From a bacterium (GTDB lineage Bacteria > KSB1 > UBA2214): a stretch of 37,266 nucleotides of DNA. The notes under the pieces were generated by a model. The model was not told the origin of the DNA. It was given only the letters and a program-made list of their open reading frames with translations, and ran no database searches. The DNA lies in assembly GCA_029560815.1 (NCBI GenBank), contig JAKQKF010000182.1, positions 1 to 37,266 of the forward strand, given 5' to 3'. The translations under genes and the position numbers were made by a program. Below, one piece after another: positions 1 to 9,313 of the stretch. Position 1 is the first letter of the stretch; each line of letters starts with the position of its first letter.

Positions 1-73
1 CTTCTGCCTGAAGAACTAGCCCGATGGTCAAAAACAGGCTGAGAACGAACAGAACAGAATATTTAAATTTCAT
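1..73 (-). CDS. Partial exported protein, N-terminal signal peptide only
   Basis: Only the first 24 codons are in the window; the rest lies beyond position 1. The visible part begins MKFKYSVLFVLSLFLTIGLV, a short basic start and a long hydrophobic core, which is a typical signal peptide ending near LQAE. The ATG at 73-71 is preceded by a good ribosome binding site (AGGAGAAAG, about 5 nt away). The gap to the upstream gene's stop is only 29 bp, so it should be the third gene of the TonB-receptor operon. Its function cannot be read from this fragment. In related phyla such operons often continue with another outer-membrane or PorV-like protein, but that is only a guess here. Confidence 0.75.
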   Translation of the reverse strand, partial: MKFKYSVLFVLSLFLTIGLVLQAE

Positions 74-102
74 ATTCTCTTTCTCCTAGTTATCAATTGA
101 GA

Positions 103-3100
103 CTAAAAGTGCGAGTATCTGGCTTCCCGGTTCACGACCGCGAGCTTGAGGATTTTTTGTCCGACATTGGGCACATCAATATGAACGATGTAAACGCCGC
201 TGCCGATAGGCACCGAGTCATCATTCTTGAGTTCCCACTTATCCATTGAGGTGCCATTGTCGTGAACAATAGTCCTGATCAGCTGACCAGAGAGTGTGAA
301 CACGCGAATCGTGCACTCATCAGTCGGCAGATTGATGAAAGAGACGAATTGGTCAAAGTTCCCTAGCTCAGCTGTATTGACACCGAAATAGGGGTTCGGG
401 AAAACACTGATCTTTTCGATGTTCTTCGCACCGGTCTCATCACTGGCGACCGCATTCAGGCCGGCCGTCGAGAAGGTGACGTAATCACCCGCCTTGACCG
501 GATGGTAGCAGTGCCAGATGATGCCCCACTCGCCGTTCTGGGTTACACTGGTGTATGCGCTACGGTTGTGCGCCCAGAGGGCATAGAGGACGTCGGCGTT
601 GCGGGCGTTGGGTTTGTCCGCACCGTAGTAAGTCTCAGCGCCATCATCATAGGTGCTTCTCATGATGAAGAGGTATTCGCGGCCACCCAGAGCGTCACCA
701 AAGTCGGCGGCGTTCACATCCCAGTGCATATCGACAGCGTTAGAGGCGCCCGGTGATTCCCTGAAGGCGATGTTGAGGCGGCGCGGAGCGGCCGGATCGC
801 TGATGTCTTCCGCATAACCCGGGAAGGTGCCGACGCCCATATAGGCGTAGCCGCCCGGGTTGTGGTAGACATAGGCCTTGCTCCACTTGCTCTCGTCCGG
901 GGTGATGATCAGTTTGACGTCGACATAGTCAAGCGCGCCCAGTGTCGAACCCAGGAAATTCTCGCCGATGCCGCCGCCTGCGAAGAAGGTCTCCATGCCG
1001 GCGTTGACACCGGTGATGGTGCGGGCGGAGTTATTAATAATGGTGACACCGGCATAGGGAACACCGTTGGCGACGTAGGTACCCTTGTTTTTATTGATGC
1101 CGTACTGGCCCGGTTCCGGAATGATGACCTTGACCTCAAGGCCGTCGACGACCGGATAGTCGGTGCCGCCGGCGATGGTGTCCCAGGAGTTGATCAACAC
1201 CGCTCCGGTGGTGACATCGACCAGACGCCAGCTGTTGGCAAAACCCGCATAGTCGCCGCTGTCCAGGTAGTTGAAATCGACCTTGTAGTCGTGGCCCGTC
1301 ACAGCGGCGGGATCGACGACCGTGACCATGGCGGTGATATCGCCGGCGCTGACGCCGTCACCCGGAACGATGTTGGGGGTGAGTTCCGAAGTGGTCTCGG
1401 CGCGCAGCTCGGTTTTCATCTCGGGCTTGTGCGGCACGCAGGTGATCGCAGTGATCACATTTTCGAGCGCCTTCGGGGTACCGGTGATGTTGACGGTATA
1501 GCCGGTGACGGCGAAATAGTACTTCTTGCCGTTGACCAGGGGGGTACCGCCGGCGTAATAGTCCTTGTCGATGATCATCTGATAGGCCAGGCCGGCGTCC
1601 GTACCGAACTGGACCGGCTTTTCCACGATGGCATCGGACTCATTGTCGAAAGCCTCGTCGTAGACCTTGGTGATAAAGTTGACCTTGTCGAGGGTGGCGA
1701 TGCGCTTCCACTTGCCCTGGGCATCACCGGAAGCGGCGGGCGCCTGATAGATATTATAGCCTTCAAAGGCGTAACCGGCCGCATCCGCATAGTCACGGGC
1801 GGTCTCATCCCAGGTCAGCACGATCTCCTGATCGCCCTCGAAAACCGTCACCACAGGCTGCGGCGGGGGATTGCCGACGACAAAGTTGTTGTCATAGGCG
1901 AACTGGGCAACCTTGTCGTTGTACTTCATGATGGAGACGGAGTTGAGATTGTTGTTGCCCAAGCCGGCAACCAGACCGGCGACCACTTCCATCGGCTGGC
2001 CCTTGACGAGCTTGAAAGGACCGGAGGCGATGACCATACGATGGTCGGCGGGGGGCGCCTCGTAGAAACCCAGCCAGCCCGTTCCGGTGACCGGATCGCC
2101 GGGGTTGACGAACTTGGAGGGCAGGCCGGTGAAGGGATCGATGAATTCGGAGCCGTCCCAGATCAGGCCCTGGACGTAATTGTAAGCCTGATAGCCGCCA
2201 TTGGCGCTCTGCAGGTCGGGATCCGAATAGGTGGCATTGCTGTTGATGTACTTGACGAAGGCGGTCATCGGCAGAACCTTCTTGTCCGGGAAGACGCCGC
2301 TGGGCAGATAAGCGGTGTCGCCGGGGGAGTCAGCCAGCGGGCCCTGGAAAAAGTCGCAGCCGATGGCCGGGATGGAGCTGCCATATTCCTGATCGTAGGC
2401 ATCACCGTTATAGACGAAACCGAGGCTGAGGTCGGTATCGCAGGCGACATAATCGTCGGTGGCGTCGCCGAGATCGGGATCGAAAAAGAGAGCGACATAG
2501 GTCGAATCCAGGTTCGAGAGGCCCTTGTTGATGAATTCGAACCGCATAAAGGCGCAGTCGCCGAGGGAACCGGCCTGGGCGTAGCCCCAGACGGTCTGAC
2601 GAATCTCCACGCCGATCGGCTGGGTCATCCAGACTTCAGCATGGAGGGTGGGGTTGGCGTCATTGTAGATAAAGAAGAGCATCTGGTCGCCAAGGACCTC
2701 GGCGGGAGCGCCCTGTGCGATGGCCGCGGCCGGCACGGATTCGCCCTTGTTGACCTTGTAGACGATGTACTCGGATTTGGTCGGATCATCCGGGGCACCG
2801 CTGTCGAGGATGCGGCCCGGTTGCATGTCGGTGGAATAGTCGGCCGCGCAGGCGCGCAGTTCTTTGGTGTCCTCAGTGATGCCGAGGAGCCACAGGCCGG
2901 CGGTAAAGATGGCATAGTGGCCGGAGCCCTTGGGGTAAATAAGGCCCGCATCTTCGGTCACAGGATCGCTGGCGAAGAGGCCGTTATTCAGAAACCAGCT
3001 GTCGATACGGTTGACGTCGAAAGTATCGGCATGTCTGCTATCCATGCTCTTGCCCAACCGCGGCACCCCTTTCTCGGCCTTGGCCCAGAGGGGATTGAGG

Positions 3101-3156
3101 GCCAGGGTGAAAAAGACGGCCAGCGTCAAGAAGAGAGTCAGGCTCTTTTTAATCAT
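103..3156 (-). CDS. Secreted protein with FlgD-like / type IX secretion C-terminal sorting domain
   Basis: This 1017-residue exported protein has a signal peptide at about residues 1-25 (two lysines, then a hydrophobic core ending LWAKA). The long middle part has no domain I can name. Around residues 435-560 is a fibronectin-type-III-like stretch (PPPQPVVTVFEGDQEIVLTW followed by FEGYNIYQA). The last 102 residues, starting ISVFPNPYFG at 916 and including RVFTLSGQLIRTI and GSGVYIVHIDV, match the FlgD-like/T9SS type A sorting fold that carries cargo through the outer membrane. The start has an AGGGAG site about 10 nt upstream. It lies 59 bp after the TonB-dependent receptor gene and is surely co-transcribed with it. 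It may be a surface partner of that receptor, but its ligand is unknown. Confidence 0.85.
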   Translation of the reverse strand: MIKKSLTLFLTLAVFFTLALNPLWAKAEKGVPRLGKSMDSRHADTFDVNRIDSWFLNNGLFASDPVTEDAGLIYPKGSGHYAIFTAGLWLLGITEDTKELRACAADYSTDMQPGRILDSGAPDDPTKSEYIVYKVNKGESVPAAAIAQGAPAEVLGDQMLFFIYNDANPTLHAEVWMTQPIGVEIRQTVWGYAQAGSLGDCAFMRFEFINKGLSNLDSTYVALFFDPDLGDATDDYVACDTDLSLGFVYNGDAYDQEYGSSIPAIGCDFFQGPLADSPGDTAYLPSGVFPDKKVLPMTAFVKYINSNATYSDPDLQSANGGYQAYNYVQGLIWDGSEFIDPFTGLPSKFVNPGDPVTGTGWLGFYEAPPADHRMVIASGPFKLVKGQPMEVVAGLVAGLGNNNLNSVSIMKYNDKVAQFAYDNNFVVGNPPPQPVVTVFEGDQEIVLTWDETARDYADAAGYAFEGYNIYQAPAASGDAQGKWKRIATLDKVNFITKVYDEAFDNESDAIVEKPVQFGTDAGLAYQMIIDKDYYAGGTPLVNGKKYYFAVTGYTVNITGTPKALENVITAITCVPHKPEMKTELRAETTSELTPNIVPGDGVSAGDITAMVTVVDPAAVTGHDYKVDFNYLDSGDYAGFANSWRLVDVTTGAVLINSWDTIAGGTDYPVVDGLEVKVIIPEPGQYGINKNKGTYVANGVPYAGVTIINNSARTITGVNAGMETFFAGGGIGENFLGSTLGALDYVDVKLIITPDESKWSKAYVYHNPGGYAYMGVGTFPGYAEDISDPAAPRRLNIAFRESPGASNAVDMHWDVNAADFGDALGGREYLFIMRSTYDDGAETYYGADKPNARNADVLYALWAHNRSAYTSVTQNGEWGIIWHCYHPVKAGDYVTFSTAGLNAVASDETGAKNIEKISVFPNPYFGVNTAELGNFDQFVSFINLPTDECTIRVFTLSGQLIRTIVHDNGTSMDKWELKNDDSVPIGSGVYIVHIDVPNVGQKILKLAVVNREARYSHF

Positions 3157-3215
3157 ATTAAAATTCTCCCTATCAATGTAATTTTTGGGTAGAACGATCT
3201 TTTTCCGGTTCTTGC

Positions 3216-6200
3216 TTACAGATCGATCTTGATGCCTGCGCGGAGCTGACGCGGCGTCTGCCAGCCGAAGGTGCCGAGCTGGGTCAGCATGGCGCTGTAC
3301 CAGCGGGCATACTCCTCCCCGCCCAAAGTGGACGAGGCCATCGCCTGCCGGCCGGCGGCGCTGTCAATCCAGCCGTCCGAGGTATTGGTGCCGGTCTGCA
3401 AAAAGACCGCAGTGACCGACTTGGTATCGAGCAGGTTGAGCGCCCACAGGTAGACGTTGAAATCGATGCCGGCGACCTTGATGGTCTTGTCCAGCTTGGC
3501 GTCGATGTTGTAGAACCAGGGCATGCGCGACTGGTTGAGGGCCTCGATCGGCAGTCCCTGCGTGTAGCCATGGACCTCGCTGTAGCCGCCGCCCGATTCA
3601 ATGCGGGTGTAGGGAGAGCCGGAGTTAAAGCTGAAGAGCATGTTGAGGCCGACGTTGGCCAGCGGCTTGAGACCGAAGAGGTTCGGTCCATCCTCTGCGC
3701 CCAGACGCACATCGGCGCTGATCGTGCCCTTGTGACGGACGTCGAAATCCAGCGGCGCAATGGTGACCGGGAAGACCGGACTACCTTCAGCCCAGGCGAT
3801 GTCAAAATGGCTGTCAGCCGCGGAACCGGTGCCTTCGGAGAAGGAGTAGGTATAGTTGGCGCTGGCCGCGATACGTTTCCAGCGGCGCAGCTGAAAATCA
3901 AGACTGACACCCTTGATGGTGCCGAAATCCGCATTGGAGAAGAGGTATGGCGAGGAGTAGACCGTGCCGGGGGCCGGCGCGACCTTGCGGATCGCGATCA
4001 GATCATCGGTGTTCTTGTAAAAGAGGGTGGCGTCGAAGGCCGCGGACTGGCCCAGCTGCTGACGGAAACCGAACTCATAGGCGGTGGTGCGTTCCGGTTT
4101 GAGATTCGGGTTCGGCATCGTGCGGGCATACCCGGAGGCGAAGGTATTGAAGGCCATCGTGCCCCAGCTGCCAAAGAGCTGATCGAAGCGGTTCATCTGC
4201 ACGAACTTGCCATACTGAGCATGGAAGACCGTCATGTCCGTGACCGGGAAGGAAAAGCCGATGCGCGGGCTGATATAGATGTCCGGATCCGATTCGACGA
4301 AGACCTCTTCATCGAAAAAGCCGCTGCTGGCCTGGGTCAAAGTCTCCCAGTTTTTCAGCTTGTTGATGCCGCGGTCGAAATAGTCCATACGCACGCCGAG
4401 GTTCAGCACCATATCCTTGAGTTCGATCTTGTCCTGGATATAGGCGCCGGCGAGGATGGGATGGGGCGGAGCATCATGGCCGCTGAAAGGAATTATCTCA
4501 CCCGCCACGTTGGCGGTGTAGGTCTGGTCTTCACTGATCTCGTTGCCGTAAATGTCATAGCCATAGTTGGTCAGGAAGCTGCGATAGGCATAGTAATCGG
4601 TGATCTCGTTGATCGTGCCTTGCGACTTGGCCTGGTTGGTGAGCGAGGTCAGCATGCTTCTGGCAGCAAGCGAGTAGCGGCGGATGGTGTAATAGTTGAA
4701 CTCGCCGCCCACCTTGACCTCGTGCTGGCGTCCGAACTGCTTGGTCAGATCCAGCTTGGTGCCGATAAAGCTCTCCGAGGCCTTGGTGATGGTACCGCTG
4801 GTGCCAATGGCTCGATCGTACCCGGTGAGATCCATGAAGGAGTAGGTCTTGGCCGTGCCGGTGTCGGAATAGGCCTTGTTGAAGGCCGGATCGCCCCACT
4901 TGGCCAGATCCTGCCAGTAGACCGGATGACCGCTCTCCTGATTGTCCGCAAAATAATTGACATTCCAGGTGTAGAACATCGTCGGGTTGACGTTGTGCGT
5001 CATCTGGAGATAGGTGCTGTAATTGGTCTGCCGCCAGCGCTTGGAGGCCTCGGTGTTGTAGATCGAATTGCTGGCGTTGATCGGAACGGCCGCGGGACGG
5101 TCCTGGGAGCGCTGCCAGGTGTAGGAACCACCGACCTTGAAGCGCAGGGCGCCCAGATCCCAGAGCACGTTGCCATTGGCGACGTTGAACTGGTTGCCAC
5201 CGCCGGGGATGCGGCCGGGAGCGATATTCGCACCAAGGTTCAGGGTATCGTAAACCGTGGTGCCTTCAGTGGTTCTCCAGGAGCCGGGAACAAGATACTC
5301 GGGGCTCTCCCACCCTGCGAAACGGGTGGCGTTGCTGAGGCGGTAGCTGTGCTGGCCGGCAACGAAGAAACGGAGGTTCTTCTGGCCGGGGATCAACGGA
5401 CCGCTCAGGGTGGCGAAATAATCGTCGTAGCCGTAGGAGTAGAGCTTGTTGATGCCGAGGATCTGATAGCCTTCCTCTTCATCATTGAGCGCCCAGAAAT
5501 CATCCGAGACCGCTTCGAGAGAGGCCTTGTAGGTCGGACCGCCGGTTTTGATGGTGGTGTGGACCACGCCCGAATTGGCAAAGCCGTATTCAGCCATGAA
5601 ACCGCCCGCCTGAAAATCAATGAGCTCGATGGAACGGTCGACGATCGAGATGTTCTCGCCGCCATCGACGATGGAGCTGGTCATCATGCCTTCCACGTAA
5701 CGCGCGGTTTCGTGCGAACGGCCGCCGCGGACGTAGAGGTTGCCGCCCTGCTGGACGGCACCGGCAAGGGTGGCGACCACGTTCTGCACGGAGCGAACCG
5801 GCAGATTCTCCAGATCCTCAGCCCATACCGTCTTGGTATAGTTGGTGACGTTCTTGTCGACCAGCGGCTTCTCAGCCACGATCGTGATCGTCTCCCCTTC
5901 CAGGGCGACCTGAGGAAGCTTGAAGTTGGATTCCGTCGTGACATCCGGAACCACCTTGACGTTCGACATGGAGACCTGAGTATAGCCGACAAAGGTCGCC
6001 TTCAGGACGTACGTTCCGGGTGGGACGTTGAGAATCATAAAGTGGCCATTAACGTCCGAAGTGGCGCCCATCTGGGTGCCGACGACAAGAACGTTCGCGC
6101 CTGGTAGAGCCTCACCCGTTTCCTTGTCCAGCACTGTGCCTCTGATTTTTCCGGTATTGCCGGCAAAAAGGACAAAAGGCAACAAGACAAGAATGAGCAC

Positions 6201-6221
6201 ACAAATACCTTTTTTTAGCAT
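3216..6221 (-). CDS. TonB-dependent receptor with N-terminal carboxypeptidase-regulatory-like domain
   Basis: This 1001-residue outer-membrane receptor imports or binds a substrate using TonB energy. A signal peptide spans residues 1-20. Residues 25-105 form a carboxypeptidase-regulatory-like beta-sandwich (IRGTVLDKETGEALPGANV, NGHFMILNVPPGTYVLKATF). The plug follows at about 115-240 and contains NLYVRGGRSHE near 161-171. The remainder reads as alternating aromatic beta strands of a 22-stranded barrel, with an L-P-N-P-N-L-K-P-E-R-T segment typical of this family, and ends GIKIDL. The ATG at 6221 has an excellent ribosome binding site (AAGGAGGAAAG). It is the first gene of its operon, after a leader of about 510 nt. 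No SusD-like partner is visible; the next gene is a T9SS-type secreted protein instead. The substrate is unknown. Confidence 0.93.
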   Translation of the reverse strand: MLKKGICVLILVLLPFVLFAGNTGKIRGTVLDKETGEALPGANVLVVGTQMGATSDVNGHFMILNVPPGTYVLKATFVGYTQVSMSNVKVVPDVTTESNFKLPQVALEGETITIVAEKPLVDKNVTNYTKTVWAEDLENLPVRSVQNVVATLAGAVQQGGNLYVRGGRSHETARYVEGMMTSSIVDGGENISIVDRSIELIDFQAGGFMAEYGFANSGVVHTTIKTGGPTYKASLEAVSDDFWALNDEEEGYQILGINKLYSYGYDDYFATLSGPLIPGQKNLRFFVAGQHSYRLSNATRFAGWESPEYLVPGSWRTTEGTTVYDTLNLGANIAPGRIPGGGNQFNVANGNVLWDLGALRFKVGGSYTWQRSQDRPAAVPINASNSIYNTEASKRWRQTNYSTYLQMTHNVNPTMFYTWNVNYFADNQESGHPVYWQDLAKWGDPAFNKAYSDTGTAKTYSFMDLTGYDRAIGTSGTITKASESFIGTKLDLTKQFGRQHEVKVGGEFNYYTIRRYSLAARSMLTSLTNQAKSQGTINEITDYYAYRSFLTNYGYDIYGNEISEDQTYTANVAGEIIPFSGHDAPPHPILAGAYIQDKIELKDMVLNLGVRMDYFDRGINKLKNWETLTQASSGFFDEEVFVESDPDIYISPRIGFSFPVTDMTVFHAQYGKFVQMNRFDQLFGSWGTMAFNTFASGYARTMPNPNLKPERTTAYEFGFRQQLGQSAAFDATLFYKNTDDLIAIRKVAPAPGTVYSSPYLFSNADFGTIKGVSLDFQLRRWKRIAASANYTYSFSEGTGSAADSHFDIAWAEGSPVFPVTIAPLDFDVRHKGTISADVRLGAEDGPNLFGLKPLANVGLNMLFSFNSGSPYTRIESGGGYSEVHGYTQGLPIEALNQSRMPWFYNIDAKLDKTIKVAGIDFNVYLWALNLLDTKSVTAVFLQTGTNTSDGWIDSAAGRQAMASSTLGGEEYARWYSAMLTQLGTFGWQTPRQLRAGIKIDL

Positions 6222-6742
6222 TGCTTTCCTCCTTGAACAGTTTGATAACTGTGTGGTTATGGCAGCCCTAGAACGGCTGTTTCCTCGGCCTCAGGTCACA
6301 ATGCGATGACACTGCTGCTTCAGAGGAGTCTGTAGCCAAAATCCTGAAACTTTCTGCACCTCCTTTACGTTCAATGATGGAGTCCGATGCGTGGATTGGA
6401 ATGTGAACAATTGATTGATCTTCGTGTCGCGTTGTCGCTCTGGATCGTCAGCTTGCAGCCAATTAAAAAAATGAGGCTCCTGCACAGCAGCTTGCAGAGT
6501 GATGCTGCCCGGCAAGAGGCCCCCTTTAAAAAATTATGCTCCCGGCGCGCGAAAAACCGGGTGATCCATCAACAAACGGTACTGCCGCACATTGACCAGG
6601 GCGGCACGGGAATAGTTGCAGGTATATATCTATATATATGAAGTTTATGGGGGCTATTTGTTCTGACTATATAGTTTAAATATTATCATATATTTAAATA
6701 TATTTCTGCTCCGCAAGCGCGGAACAGCTTTATGTTTTCGCA
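6222..6742 (-). other. Long 5' leader of the TonB-receptor operon, with hairpins, no gene
   Basis: This AT-rich stretch holds no convincing gene on either strand. On the minus strand it would be the transcribed leader from the promoter at 6771-6743 to the receptor start. It contains three hairpin candidates, each before an A/T- or T-rich run. The first is a 9-bp stem at 6706-6727. The second is a 5-bp GC stem at 6541-6561, followed by six T at 6533-6528. The third is a 5-bp stem at 6480-6497, followed by seven T at 6471-6465. No known riboswitch consensus is recognisable. The stretch between 6600 and 6705 is rich in TATA-like repeats. Confidence 0.45.
6706..6727 (-). terminator. Hairpin near the start of the leader; possible weak terminator or attenuator
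   Basis: On the minus strand a 9-bp stem, CTGTTCCGC / GCGGAGCAG with one U-G pair, closes the tetraloop GCTT. It is followed by an A/T-rich run (AAATATATTTAAATATAT) and not by a clean T tract. It lies about 10 nt after the predicted start of the receptor transcript and 75 nt after the engB stop. It could therefore end read-through from engB, protect the 5' end of the receptor mRNA, or attenuate it. Confidence 0.4.
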
Positions 6743-6771
6743 AATATACACAAATTCTTGATTTCCGTCAA
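6743..6771 (-). promoter_or_regulatory. Sigma70-like promoter of the TonB-receptor operon
   Basis: Reading the minus strand, TTGACG (6771-6766), a spacer of exactly 17 nt and TATATT (6748-6743) form a near-consensus -35/-10 pair. A run of eight A (6780-6773) just upstream resembles an UP element. It starts 30 bp after the engB stop codon, and transcription would begin near 6736. The pair has the same form as the promoter before tRNA-Leu in this window. Confidence 0.7.
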
Positions 6772-6801
6772 GTTTTTTTTACAAACCCGTTGCTCCACTT
6801 C

Positions 6802-7395
6802 TCACTGCCGGGCCCCGAGCGCTCCCTGCAGCAGCCGCCAGACCTCCTCTTTCCCCCGGCCGGTTTTGGCCGAAAATAGCACGATCCTTCCCGATTCCAC
6901 TTCCCCCAACGCCTCGCGCAGCTCCGCCACATTCTTCTGCAGTTCGCTCCCGGAGAGTTTGTCCGCCTTGGTCGCCACCACGATGAAGGGCCGCCCCTGC
7001 AGCCGCAGCCACTCCAGCAGCTGGGCGTCGAGATCCTGAAGCGGAAGGCGCACATCCACCAGCACCACCACCAGCCTGAGCTCCTCACCCCCGGTCAAAT
7101 AGGACTCGATCAGTCCCTGCCACTGCTGGCGCAGGCTTTTCGGGGATTTGGCGTAGCCATACCCGGGCAGGTCCACCAGGTAGAATTGATGATTGACAAG
7201 GTAGAAATTGAGCGTCTGGGTCTTGCCGGGCGTTGAACTCACATAGGCCAGTTTGCGCCGGTTGAAGAGGACGTTGAGCAGGGTCGATTTACCGACATTG
7301 GAGCGGCCGGCGAAAGCGATCTGGGGCAGACGGTCCCGGGGCAGATCCTCGAGCCGGGCCACCGATTTCAGGTATTCAGCGGAGAGGATTTTCAC
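6802..7395 (-). CDS. engB: Ribosome biogenesis GTPase EngB/YsxC (YihA)
   Basis: This 197-residue Era-like GTPase of the TrmE-Era-EngA-YihA-Septin group is needed for assembly of the large ribosomal subunit. All G motifs are present: G1 GRSNVGKS at 30-37, the G2 region STPGKTQ at 54-60, G3 DLPGYG at 75-80, G4 TKADK at 142-146 and G5 SAKTGRG at 175-181. Length and motif order are normal for the family. The start is GTG, overlapping the clpX stop by 4 nt (GTGA), which implies translational coupling. It is the last gene of the tRNA-Leu-tig-clpP-clpX-engB unit, a neighbourhood seen in many bacteria (clpX or lon beside engB). No clear terminator comes before the next promoter. Confidence 0.96.
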   Translation of the reverse strand: MKILSAEYLKSVARLEDLPRDRLPQIAFAGRSNVGKSTLLNVLFNRRKLAYVSSTPGKTQTLNFYLVNHQFYLVDLPGYGYAKSPKSLRQQWQGLIESYLTGGEELRLVVVLVDVRLPLQDLDAQLLEWLRLQGRPFIVVATKADKLSGSELQKNVAELREALGEVESGRIVLFSAKTGRGKEEVWRLLQGALGARQ

Positions 7396-8666
7396 GCCGC
7401 CGATTCCTGCGCCGGGTCCTCCGGCGGGAGCTTGCGCTTTTTGTAGCGCGGCTCTGCGCCGCTGGTCACGACCCCGGCGGTGATCCGGCAGTGGGAGATC
7501 TCTTTCCGCGACGGCAGCTCGTACATGATCCTGAGCATGGTCTCCTCCAGTACCGAGCGCAGACCGCGCGCCCCGGTACCCCGCTTGCGGGCGATGCGGA
7601 CGATCTCCTGCAGCGCCGCCCGGTCGAACTCAAGCTCCACACCATCAAGGGCCAGCAGCCGCTGGTACTGGCGGGTCAGGGCGTTGCGCGGCTCGGTCAG
7701 AATCTTGAGCAGGGCATCGTCGTCGAGTTCTTCGAGCGTGCAGATGATCGGCAGCCTGCCGATCAGTTCGGGGATGAGGCCGTACTGCAGCAGATCCTCG
7801 GGCTCGACCCGGCGCAGCAGCTCGCCCAGTTCGAGAGCGTCGCCCTTGACACTCTCGGCGCCGAACCCGATGGCCATCTTGTTGAGGCGGCTGGCGATGA
7901 GCTTTTCCAGGGATTCAAAGGCGCCGCCGCAGATGAAGAGGATATTGGCGGTGTTGATATTGATGAATTCCATCTCCGGGTGCTTGCGCCCCCCCTTGGG
8001 GGGCACCGCGGCGACCGTCCCCTCGAGGATCTTGAGCAGGGCCTGCTGCACGCCCTCGCCCGAGACGTCCCGGGTGATGGAGGGATTGCCGTTTTTGCGC
8101 GCGATCTTGTCGAGTTCGTCGATATAGACGATGCCGCGCTCGGCGCGTTCGAGATTGTAATCGGCCGCCTGCAGCAGCCGCACCAGGATATTCTCCACAT
8201 CCTCGCCGACATAGCCCGCCTCGGTCAGGGTGGTGGCATCGGCGATGGTGAAGGGCACCTTCAGCAGGCGGGCGAGGGTCTGGGCGATGAGGGTCTTGCC
8301 CGTGCCGGTGGGGCCGATCAGCAGCACGTTGCTTTTTTCGAGCGTCACCTCATCGGCCGGAGCGGTATGGTTGATCCGCTTGTAGTGGTTATAGACCGCC
8401 ACCGCGACCGTCTGTTTGGCGTGCTCCTGACCGATGACGAATTTATCGAGTTCGGCCTTGATCTCCGCCGGGGTGGGCACACGCTCGACCGTAGCCGAAG
8501 TGCGCCGCGATTTTTCCCTGGCGATGATCTTGTTGGCGATGATCACGCATTCGCTGCAGATGGTCACGTCCGGGCCGGTGACGATGGTCTCCACCTGCTG
8601 GCTGCTCTTGCCGCAGAAGGAGCAGATGACCAGACGCCGGCTGCTGTTTTGCTTTTTTTGATCCAT
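7392..8666 (-). CDS. clpX: ATP-dependent Clp protease ATP-binding subunit ClpX
   Basis: This 424-residue AAA+ unfoldase feeds tagged proteins into ClpP. The N-terminal zinc-binding domain has the four cysteines C15, C18, C37 and C40. The AAA+ module shows Walker A GPTGTGKT (118-125), the pore-1 loop GYVGED (151-156), Walker B IDELDK (182-187), the RKH pore loop (227-229), the ClpP-docking tripeptide IGF (266-268) and a sensor-2 region GTGARGLRS near the C-terminus. Nothing essential is missing. The IGF loop shows it should dock to a ClpP ring, presumably the product of the gene 25 bp upstream. The start ATG has only a weak ribosome binding site, which suggests dependence on translation of clpP. 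Confidence 0.97.
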   Translation of the reverse strand: MDQKKQNSSRRLVICSFCGKSSQQVETIVTGPDVTICSECVIIANKIIAREKSRRTSATVERVPTPAEIKAELDKFVIGQEHAKQTVAVAVYNHYKRINHTAPADEVTLEKSNVLLIGPTGTGKTLIAQTLARLLKVPFTIADATTLTEAGYVGEDVENILVRLLQAADYNLERAERGIVYIDELDKIARKNGNPSITRDVSGEGVQQALLKILEGTVAAVPPKGGRKHPEMEFININTANILFICGGAFESLEKLIASRLNKMAIGFGAESVKGDALELGELLRRVEPEDLLQYGLIPELIGRLPIICTLEELDDDALLKILTEPRNALTRQYQRLLALDGVELEFDRAALQEIVRIARKRGTGARGLRSVLEETMLRIMYELPSRKEISHCRITAGVVTSGAEPRYKKRKLPPEDPAQESAA

Positions 8667-8691
8667 AATACTGCACTGTCCGCTAAGGGTT

Positions 8692-9297
8692 CTATTTCTT
8701 CTTCGGTTTGATCTGGTCTTTGCGCACCATGATCTCGTCGATGAGGCCGTATTCCCTGGCCTCCTCTGCGCTCATAAAAAAGTTGCGGTCGGTATCCTTG
8801 ACGATGCGGTCAAGAGGCTGACCGGTATGGCGGGCGAGAATCTGGTTCAGCTTTTCGCGGATCACCAGGATCTCGCGGGTCTGGATCTCGATATCGGTGG
8901 CCTGACCCTGGGCGCCGCCCATGGGTTGATGGATCATCACCCGCGAGTGGGGCAGAGCGAAGCGTTTGCCTTTGGCTCCGGCGGCCAGCAGCAGGGCGCC
9001 CATGCTCGAAGCCTGGCCGATGCAGATGGTGGCGACATCCGGCTTGACGTACTGCATGGTATCGTAGATAGCCAGCCCCGAGCTGACGATGCCGCCCGGG
9101 CTGTTGATGTAGAGATAGACGTCCTTGGCCGGATCCTCGGCGGCGAGGAAGAGGAGTTGGGCGATGGCCAGGCTGGCCACATTATCATCGATGGCCGAGC
9201 CGAGAAAGACAATGCGTTCCTTGAGCAGGCGCGAAAAGATATCGTAGGCGCGTTCGCCGCGGCCGGTCTGTTCGATGACGATCGGTACTAATCCCAT
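8692..9297 (-). CDS. clpP: ATP-dependent Clp protease proteolytic subunit ClpP, with Asn in place of the triad Asp
   Basis: This is a 201-residue serine peptidase subunit (family S14). The nucleophile Ser98 lies in GQASSMG (94-100) and the base His123 in [11 protein letters not shown]. The third member of the triad, Asp185 in the E. coli precursor within DTERDRF, aligns here with Asn172 in DTDRNFF (168-174); the codon read from the minus strand is AAC. The rest of the family pattern ([36 protein letters not shown]) is standard. The start ATG has AAGGAG about 5 nt upstream and lies 16 bp after tig. The Asn variant recalls Listeria ClpP1, but this window has only one clpP. The protein is probably functional as part of ClpXP, with activity to be tested. 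Confidence 0.96.
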   Translation of the reverse strand: MGLVPIVIEQTGRGERAYDIFSRLLKERIVFLGSAIDDNVASLAIAQLLFLAAEDPAKDVYLYINSPGGIVSSGLAIYDTMQYVKPDVATICIGQASSMGALLLAAGAKGKRFALPHSRVMIHQPMGGAQGQATDIEIQTREILVIREKLNQILARHTGQPLDRIVKDTDRNFFMSAEEAREYGLIDEIMVRKDQIKPKKK

Positions 9298-9313
9298 AGG
9301 GGCTCCTTCATGC

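Noticed and set aside
862..3192. A 776-codon open frame on the plus strand opposite the T9SS-sorted protein
   Set aside because: It is a mirror of the GC-rich codon bias of the real gene, has no ribosome binding site, signal or domain pattern, and is rich in Gly, Val, Asp and Ile as such shadows are.
3570..6107. An 845-codon open frame on the plus strand opposite the TonB-dependent receptor
   Set aside because: Same shadow composition and no domain; the receptor on the other strand is unambiguous.
6291..6515. A 74-codon minus-strand frame in the leader before the receptor gene
   Set aside because: The start would be TTG with only a poor site, and the protein has no family-like features; a leader peptide cannot be excluded but is not supported.
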